Origin: Thermoprotei archaeon ex4572_64
GTDB lineage: Archaea > Thermoproteota > Thermoprotei > Thermoproteales > Thermocladiaceae
Length of the DNA: 11,010 bases
Direction: 5' to 3'
NCBI GenBank assembly: GCA_002254895.1
Contig: NJDF01000027.1
Coordinates: 1 to 11,010, forward strand
Positions within the stretch are counted from its first letter, which is position 1. Each line of letters opens with the position of its first letter. This document shows, piece by piece, positions 6,986-11,010 of this stretch. The translations under genes were made by a program, and so were the position numbers. The notes beneath the pieces were generated by a model, which ran no database searches, was not told the DNA's origin, and saw only the letters and a list, made by a program, of their open reading frames with translations.

Positions 6986-7207
6986 CTATAGTACTTGATA
7001 TCTAATTATCACTTTGAAACTTTCAGAAGTACTTTTAAATAACAGCTCATTACTTAATTCATGCTCAATTAGACTTATAGTTATTGGAAATTTCAACTTC
7101 TTTAATCTTGCTCTAACGTTACCAAGTATTGCTTTAGGTATCTTTAACTCCCTACCTAACACTTCAATAACTTCATCAATTAACTTATCTCTATCGATAT
7201 TTCCCAA
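6986..7207 (-). CDS. Hypothetical protein, about 73 aa
   Basis: A small basic protein of unknown family: a helical, charged N-terminal half (IDRDKLIDEVIEVLGRELKI), then ARLKKLKFPITIS and a strand-like end (FKVIIRYQVL). The start shown is TTG. No ATG or GTG lies in frame between the DUF35 stop and this codon, so the start is uncertain. It sits between the DUF35 gene (57-bp gap) and S13 (40-bp gap) on the same strand, with no clear promoter of its own, and so may be read from the thiolase promoter. The first ~15 residues resemble those of the 69-aa protein at 5191-5400. No metal-binding cysteines or membrane segments are seen. Confidence 0.5.
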   Translation of the reverse strand: MGNIDRDKLIDEVIEVLGRELKIPKAILGNVRARLKKLKFPITISLIEHELSNELLFKSTSESFKVIIRYQVL

Positions 7208-7264
7208 TTCGATAATTAGACTATCCTCATTAGCTTCACTTTTCTCAATAGCTTGTTGACATTA

Positions 7265-7675
7265 TTATTCAACTATCTTAGTTCTAAACTTATAACCATA
7301 CGTTATTACACCATGTATGCCATCGTGCTTGATAATTCTCACAGTCTTCTCAACCTCTAGACCAATTCTGAGTTTTTCAGGTTCTAAAATATCTGTTAAT
7401 TGTGCTAAAATCTTAACACCATTAAGATCTATTAGACCTATAATTACTGGTCTCTGCTTCTCATAGTCTATAGGTACTTGGTGAAGAATTGTATAGTTTA
7501 CCAGCTTACCATTACTTGAGAGATTGATGAGTTTGAATTCTCTTGAACCACATTTACATACTCTCTTTGGTGGATAGTAAACTCTACCACACTTTATACA
7601 CATTGTGGCTTCTAGTCTATAGTATTGTGGTATTCTTCTCCAATATTTAGGTACTTGAATTTTCTGTTCAACCAT
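7265..7675 (-). CDS. DUF35 zinc-ribbon/OB-fold protein, thiolase partner
   Basis: A 136-aa protein of the DUF35 family, which binds acyl-CoA-type substrates and works as the obligate partner of thiolase-fold enzymes. The N-terminal helix carries the PKYWRRIPQYYRLEATMC pattern typical of the family. A zinc ribbon follows with C26/C29 and C40/C42; the second pair is CxC rather than the usual CxxC. The OB-fold then runs to the end (GKLVNYTILHQVP, PVIIGLIDLNGVKILAQL). Its ATG overlaps the thiolase stop (TAATG), so the two are translationally coupled and probably form a complex, as in archaeal thiolase–DUF35–HMG-CoA synthase assemblies. No HMG-CoA synthase gene lies in the window. Confidence 0.85.
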   Translation of the reverse strand: MVEQKIQVPKYWRRIPQYYRLEATMCIKCGRVYYPPKRVCKCGSREFKLINLSSNGKLVNYTILHQVPIDYEKQRPVIIGLIDLNGVKILAQLTDILEPEKLRIGLEVEKTVRIIKHDGIHGVITYGYKFRTKIVE

Positions 7676-8814
7676 TAACTCACCCTCTTGAGTAGTGTTA
7701 ATACTGTCGATCTATCTATGCCCGCCATGTCCTGTATTAACGCGTATTCTGACTTAATATTTGTGAAAGGTTGAACATTGAGTAATTCCATTATCGCACA
7801 CACTGTTTGATACATTCCTGAAGCACCTATAGAGTTACCCATACATTTTAAACCACCACTGAGATTAATCGTGAATTTCAACTCTAAGTCAGGACTCTCT
7901 CTCTTCATAAGTCTCGGTGTCTCGCCTCTCTTAATAAAGCCTAAATTTTCAACTGCAAGAATTCCCAAGATGCTGTAGGTATCGTGAACTTCAAGAATAC
8001 CTACATCTTTAAGTTCAACTTTCCTTGATAATCTTTCTCTAGCTCTAATTGTAGATTTTAATAACGTTAAATCCTCCTTCTCATTAAATGACTCATTACA
8101 TGAGCTAGATACTACATGGCTGATCTCAATCACACCATCAGTCTTGTTAGGTCTATTTGAGATTATTATTGCTGCTCCACCATCAACTAATGGTGCCATA
8201 TCGTATAGTCTTAAGGGGTCGGAGATAACTTCTGAACTTACTATATCCTTAATCTTAGCTTTCTTTCTCATGTATGCATATGGATTGTTACTACCTTTCT
8301 CATGCATCTTGATTATCCATTCAGCCAAGTCCTCGTAATTGTATTCATACTTAATCATATACTCTCTCATAATCAAGGCTGCAAGTGCTGCTGGCGTTAT
8401 TCCGAAGAAGTACTCATAGTCTGAATTGCACATCATCCCCAAAAACTTGCTTAATCTATAACTTACAACGTCATGTACTTTCTCAACACCAATAACCATT
8501 ATAGTACTGCACTCACCACTTTTTACTGCTTTATAAGCTTCAAGAATGGCATGGCCGCTCGAGCCATCCCCCATTTCAATTCTCACACACGGCGTATCTT
8601 CAAGATTAACATACTCACACAAATATGATGGTAGTATTAACTGTTCGCTCACTAGTTCAGAGAAGGCTGACGCTACATATATCATGTCGATCTCTGGATT
8701 ACCTGCACTATCCCAAGCTTTTAGAAAAACTTCAGCAAAAATATCACTAATACTCTTATCATAATATCTACCACCCGTAATTAATGAGTAGCTCTGAATG
8801 TAGACTCTAGACAT
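7675..8814 (-). CDS. Thiolase-fold (SCP2-thiolase-like) protein lacking the catalytic Cys and His
   Basis: A 379-aa protein of the archaeal thiolase / SCP2-thiolase-like group, normally annotated acetyl-CoA acetyltransferase. The fold markers are clear: SGHAILEAYKAVKSGE and VIGVEKVHD in the N-half, PLVDGGAAIIIS, EVHDTYSI (H277), LGFIKRGETP and GGLKCMGNSIGASG. The nucleophilic cysteine expected in the VEAACASGG-like segment is D83 (EMGDGSSG). The histidine of the GHPxGATG loop is N327. The cysteine of the SCP2-type HDCF motif is T279. Ordinary Claisen thiolysis therefore looks unlikely. DUF35-paired SCP2-like aldolases such as Ltp2 lack the cysteine too, so an aldolase-type or CoA-binding role is possible but unproven. 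The gene is intact, has its own TATA-like box and overlaps the DUF35 gene. Confidence 0.8.
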   Translation of the reverse strand: MSRVYIQSYSLITGGRYYDKSISDIFAEVFLKAWDSAGNPEIDMIYVASAFSELVSEQLILPSYLCEYVNLEDTPCVRIEMGDGSSGHAILEAYKAVKSGECSTIMVIGVEKVHDVVSYRLSKFLGMMCNSDYEYFFGITPAALAALIMREYMIKYEYNYEDLAEWIIKMHEKGSNNPYAYMRKKAKIKDIVSSEVISDPLRLYDMAPLVDGGAAIIISNRPNKTDGVIEISHVVSSSCNESFNEKEDLTLLKSTIRARERLSRKVELKDVGILEVHDTYSILGILAVENLGFIKRGETPRLMKRESPDLELKFTINLSGGLKCMGNSIGASGMYQTVCAIMELLNVQPFTNIKSEYALIQDMAGIDRSTVLTLLKRVS

Positions 8815-8836
8815 TCTCCTTAACCTTGATAATTAT

Positions 8837-8850
8837 CACTTTTAAACGTT
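8837..8850 (-). promoter_or_regulatory. TATA-like box for the thiolase–DUF35 operon
   Basis: AACGTTTAAAAGTG on the minus strand, centred ~29 bp before the ATG at 8814, predicts a near-leaderless message. An AAGGAG directly abuts the ATG with 1 nt between, which is too close to act as a normal Shine-Dalgarno site. Confidence 0.5.
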
Positions 8851-8903
8851 ACGTTAATTGTAGGAGAGTATTTAGCCAATAAGTATAATGTGCTGCTCAA
8901 GCT

Positions 8904-9182
8904 TTATCCGGGAACTACAAATCTATAAACAACTACTTCACCTGCAGTTGGTGATTTTCTAGTAATCTTAATGATATCTCCTGGCTTTGCGTTAAGTATC
9001 CTAGCTAAGGGATCGCTGGCTCTAATCCATGGAAGTTGCCAAGGAGTTGCATTCAACTCCTTTAGAATCTTTCTAGCTTCTTCTTTAGGTACAATCTCAG
9101 CTTTAGGTGTTAATTCATGCTCAATAATCTTTGAAAGTGGAAATTCTCTTCTCTTACCTCTACCTGGCACGAGAGAATTCAT
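8904..9182 (-). CDS. rpoH: DNA-directed RNA polymerase subunit H (Rpb5-like)
   Basis: Small archaeal RNA polymerase subunit equivalent to the C-terminal assembly domain of eukaryotic Rpb5. It sits at the downstream jaw of the polymerase. The core is unmistakable: [59 protein letters not shown] and the ending YRFVVPG. From the ATG at 9182 the protein is 92 aa, about 10-15 longer than many RpoH, because of a basic N-terminal [21 protein letters not shown] at 9170 would give an 88-aa form and is compatible with the TATA-like box at 9192-9203. In most archaea rpoH precedes the rpoB genes, but here it stands alone, followed by the thiolase operon after 89 bp. Confidence 0.96.
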   Translation of the reverse strand: MNSLVPGRGKRREFPLSKIIEHELTPKAEIVPKEEARKILKELNATPWQLPWIRASDPLARILNAKPGDIIKITRKSPTAGEVVVYRFVVPG

Positions 9183-9191
9183 GATAAAGAA

Positions 9192-9218
9192 GTACTTATA
9201 AATCTTATCTTTTAAGGT
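9192..9218 (-). promoter_or_regulatory. rpoH: RpoH promoter region, two candidate TATA boxes
   Basis: Two TATA-like elements are stacked. CCTTAAAAGAT (9218-9208) is ~30 bp before the ATG at 9182. ATTTATAAGT (9192-9203) is ~28 bp before the alternative GTG at 9170. The first supports the ATG start and the second the shorter GTG start. The sequence alone does not decide between them. Confidence 0.45.
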
Positions 9219-9221
9219 GAT

Positions 9222-9227
9222 AAAAAA
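9222..9227 (-). terminator. Possible oligo-T terminator downstream of mqnE
   Basis: A run of six T on the minus strand just upstream of the rpoH promoter, about 130 bp after the mqnE stop. Archaeal intrinsic termination uses short T-runs without a hairpin, so this is a plausible end of the mqnE transcript. It is only one short run in AT-rich DNA. Confidence 0.3.
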
Positions 9228-9302
9228 TGTTATTTGACTTAAGTACCTCCTAAACGTTATAACTCTTAAATTTAATAAGGGTGAAGTCTAAGTATTTAGA
9301 TC

Positions 9303-9358
9303 AAGTCATGATGTGTTAAGTAATGTCTGACTTCTAGACTCGTAGTAATGCTGAACTT
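9303..9358 (+). ncRNA. Possible box C/D-like small RNA (weak)
   Basis: On the plus strand: AAGT (9303-9306), C-box-like ATGATGT (9308-9314; consensus RUGAUGA, last base off), CTGA (9327-9330, D'-like), CTGA (9351-9354, D-like), then ACTT (9355-9358), which can pair with AAGT as a terminal stem. The 12-nt spacing from C to D' suits an archaeal guide. I find no convincing C' box, and the two CTGA copies belong to a tandem repeat, so chance or duplication could explain them. Low confidence. Confidence 0.2.
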
Positions 9359-9361
9359 CTA
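9319..9361. repeat. Imperfect 18-nt direct repeat, 25-bp period, at the mqnE 3' end
   Basis: Copies at 9319-9336 (AGTAATGTCTGACTTCTA) and 9344-9361 (AGTAATGCTGAACTTCTA) match at 17 positions with one single-base gap in each. The second copy contains the mqnE stop codon on the minus strand, so the repeat straddles the gene end. This is too long to be chance and indicates a local duplication or a structured element. Confidence 0.8.
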
Positions 9362-10504
9362 ATTCATCTCTAACACCTTAATCACTTTATGGAATGTATC
9401 TCTTAGTACTAGTGTTTTTCCTACTTCTCTAACCATATGTGATAATTCTTCCATAGTTGCCATTTCTGCTCTTCCTGCTTCTCTATAAACTCTCTCATTA
9501 ATCATAGTACCTACAAGATCGTTAGCGCCAAAGTTAAGCATTACTTGTGCAAGTTTCTTACCAAGACCTATCCAGTAAGCTCCTATCTTTACAACTTTAT
9601 CTTTAAGTACAATTCTAGAAAGAGCTGTGATCTTTAGATCAAGAACTGCTGGAGCTAACTCCTTAACTAGGCCCTTTCTATGCAGCTCAGTATTCCATGG
9701 ACTAAACTTTAAGGGTATGAACATGAGTATACCATTAGTTTTTTCTTGAAGTTCTCTTACCTTCAGTAGGTGTTCAATAATGTGTTCACTCTTCTCAACA
9801 TGTCCATATAGAATTGTTGCGTTACTTGGAATTCCTAATGAGTGTGCTATTTCAGCAATTCTAATCCACTCTTCACCACTTAACTTCCTTGGCGCAATTA
9901 TCTTTCTAACTTCTTCACTATAAATTTCAGCACCACCACCACAGATGACGTCAAGACCTGAAATTTTTAGCCTTTCAAGAATTTCTCTATAACTCATTCT
10001 CCAAATCTTGGCGTAGAACCACACTTCAGCCATAGTTAGTCCTTTAATTATGATACTTGGAATTTTAGATTTGATGTATTTAAAAGCTTCCTCAAAATAC
10101 TCAATACTTAATTCTGGATTAAAACCTCCATTAAAGTGTACTTCAGTAACTCCATACTTAACCCATGCATTGTATACTTGTTCGAGTATCTCTTTAGGTT
10201 GTAAGGTATAGGCTTCTGACGAATTTGGATCTCTATAAAATGCGCATAATGGACATCTAGCAACACATATGTTTGAGTAATTAACTACAACATTGTTGAC
10301 AATAGATACGTAATTCTTTGTCAGTGTGTTGGTTAGCACATTAGCTACAAAGCCAAGTGCATGAATATCTTGACTTTCCAGAAGTTCTACATACTCCTTG
10401 AAGGTTAAGTCCTCACCCTCTAGGACTCTTTCAAGAATTGGGTAGATTTCAGAATCTTTGAAAAACTTCTTAAAAATTGCTAATTCGTGATCTAGACCTC
10501 TCAT
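9359..10504 (-). CDS. mqnE: Radical-SAM aminofutalosine synthase (futalosine menaquinone pathway)
   Basis: Joins S-adenosylmethionine to the chorismate-derived product of MqnA to make aminofutalosine, an early step of futalosine-route menaquinone synthesis. The [4Fe-4S] motif is CVARCPLC with C80, C84 and C87. Next come GVTEVHFNGGFNPEL, CGGGAEIYSE, SNATILYGH, ELQEKTNGILMFIPLKFSPWNTEL and, near the end, GANDLVGTMINERVYREAG. The SNATxLYGH and late DxxGT/AG segments point to MqnE rather than MqnC or CofH. The length, 381 aa, is normal and intact. The ATG at 10504 is preferred; a GTG four codons upstream (10516) is possible. No other mqn gene is in the window, so the rest of the pathway must lie elsewhere, or this could be an MqnE-like paralogue with another substrate. 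It diverges from a second radical-SAM gene. Confidence 0.85.
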   Translation of the reverse strand: MRGLDHELAIFKKFFKDSEIYPILERVLEGEDLTFKEYVELLESQDIHALGFVANVLTNTLTKNYVSIVNNVVVNYSNICVARCPLCAFYRDPNSSEAYTLQPKEILEQVYNAWVKYGVTEVHFNGGFNPELSIEYFEEAFKYIKSKIPSIIIKGLTMAEVWFYAKIWRMSYREILERLKISGLDVICGGGAEIYSEEVRKIIAPRKLSGEEWIRIAEIAHSLGIPSNATILYGHVEKSEHIIEHLLKVRELQEKTNGILMFIPLKFSPWNTELHRKGLVKELAPAVLDLKITALSRIVLKDKVVKIGAYWIGLGKKLAQVMLNFGANDLVGTMINERVYREAGRAEMATMEELSHMVREVGKTLVLRDTFHKVIKVLEMN

Positions 10505-10527
10505 TCCTTTCAACACTACTGCTAGTG

Positions 10528-10545
10528 CTAGTGTTTAAGAAAATT
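10528..10545. promoter_or_regulatory. Shared divergent promoter region between two radical-SAM genes
   Basis: The 67-bp gap between the two divergent starts holds one AT-rich box region, GTGTTTAAGAAAATTC. It reads as TTTCTTAAAC toward mqnE (~33 bp before its ATG) and GTTTAAGAAA toward the plus-strand gene (~35 bp before its ATG). The same box may serve both directions. Leaders would be about 5-10 nt. Confidence 0.4.
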
Positions 10546-10571
10546 CCCACAGTAGTAATATCGTACAAAGC

Positions 10572-11010
10572 ATGAGAAGACATAAAGTAGTTATCTGGAT
10601 CCTCACATCAAGATGTAATTTAGATTGTCTTCACTGTTACGCTAAGAGATTCAGCCTAGATAATGAGTTAAGTCTAGATGATAAGTTGAGAATTATTGAA
10701 GCATTTAGAGAAGTGAATATTCAACACGTTGGATTAAGTGGTGGTGAAGTGACTATTCACAAGCACTTTGAGCATGTTCTGAGAAAATTGTATAGTGAAA
10801 ATTTGAGTATAAGCTTAGTCACTAATGCCATATGTATTAATGATAAGATTGCAGAGCTATTAAGAAGATGTGACGTCTTCGTATACGTTAGTCTTGATGG
10901 AGATAAAGAGAGTCATGAAGAGTTGAGAGGAAGAGGAACGTGGGATAGAACTATCAGAGGAATTGAGATTTTAAGGAAGCATGGAGTTGACTTTGGAACA
11001 GTAATGGCTA
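10572..11010 (+). CDS. Radical-SAM enzyme, N-terminal part (SPASM/PqqE-like type), runs off the right edge
   Basis: The ATG at 10572 opens 146 complete codons with no stop before the window ends. The start is MRRHKVVIWILTSRCNLDCL, with the canonical CxxxCxxC cluster at C15, C19 and C22, which binds the S-adenosylmethionine [4Fe-4S] cluster. LSGGE follows at 56-59 (SAM contact) and then VYVSLDGD at 105-111, both typical of the radical-SAM barrel. The sequence style resembles the peptide-maturase and heme-related group (PqqE, AhbC/AhbD, NirJ) that often carries a C-terminal SPASM domain, but that end is not visible. The substrate cannot be assigned. Divergence from mqnE with a shared promoter region suggests possible co-regulation. 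Confidence 0.85.
   Translation, partial: MRRHKVVIWILTSRCNLDCLHCYAKRFSLDNELSLDDKLRIIEAFREVNIQHVGLSGGEVTIHKHFEHVLRKLYSENLSISLVTNAICINDKIAELLRRCDVFVYVSLDGDKESHEELRGRGTWDRTIRGIEILRKHGVDFGTVMA

Noticed and set aside
9245..9251. Perfect Shine-Dalgarno-like AGGAGGT on the minus strand upstream of rpoH
   Set aside because: No ATG, GTG or TTG follows at a usable distance, and no short ORF begins there, so it is probably chance or a remnant.
1..11010. CRISPR array, tRNA, rRNA or insertion sequence
   Set aside because: I found no regularly spaced repeats beyond the single two-copy repeat at 9319-9361, no cloverleaf or rRNA-like stretch, and no transposase or terminal inverted repeats.

Overview
This window looks like a piece of a low-G+C, probably thermophilic crenarchaeal (Thermoproteota) chromosome. 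The evidence is archaeal-type ribosomal proteins S13 and S4, the archaeal/eukaryotic RNA polymerase subunit RpoH (Rpb5-like), an archaeal Lhr-type helicase, a thiolase–DUF35 pair, strong use of AGA/AGG for arginine, and TATA-like boxes about 25-38 bp upstream of many starts. The short 5' leaders this implies suggest mostly leaderless transcription. I cannot fix the genus.

Layout from left to right. (1) Positions 1-1777, minus strand: the first 592 codons of a class II (adenosylcobalamin-type) ribonucleotide reductase, running off the left edge. (2) 1896-2405, plus strand: an unrecognised 169-aa protein, divergent from the reductase and overlapping the helicase gene tail to tail. (3) 2386-6494, minus strand: a block downstream of S13 with a possible 39-aa ORF, S4, a PUA/MCT-1-type protein, a 69-aa protein and a large Lhr-family helicase. 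The PUA gene and the helicase gene each lack an internal conserved segment and change frame at that point. (4) 6499-8814, minus strand: S13, a 73-aa unknown, a DUF35 protein and a thiolase-fold protein whose catalytic cysteine and histidine are replaced. (5) 8904-9182, minus strand: RpoH. (6) 9359-10504, minus strand: a radical-SAM enzyme that reads as aminofutalosine synthase (MqnE) of the futalosine menaquinone route. (7) 10572 to the right edge, plus strand: the start of a second radical-SAM enzyme, divergent from mqnE and apparently sharing its promoter region.

Functionally this is mostly housekeeping: dNTP synthesis, translation, transcription, helicase activity and quinone biosynthesis. 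I see no mobile element, CRISPR array, tRNA or rRNA. The points most worth following are the two adjacent genes with internal deletions, the thiolase-like protein lacking its catalytic residues but kept with a DUF35 partner, a 25-bp-period repeat with box C/D-like features behind mqnE, and two small proteins with matching N-termini.
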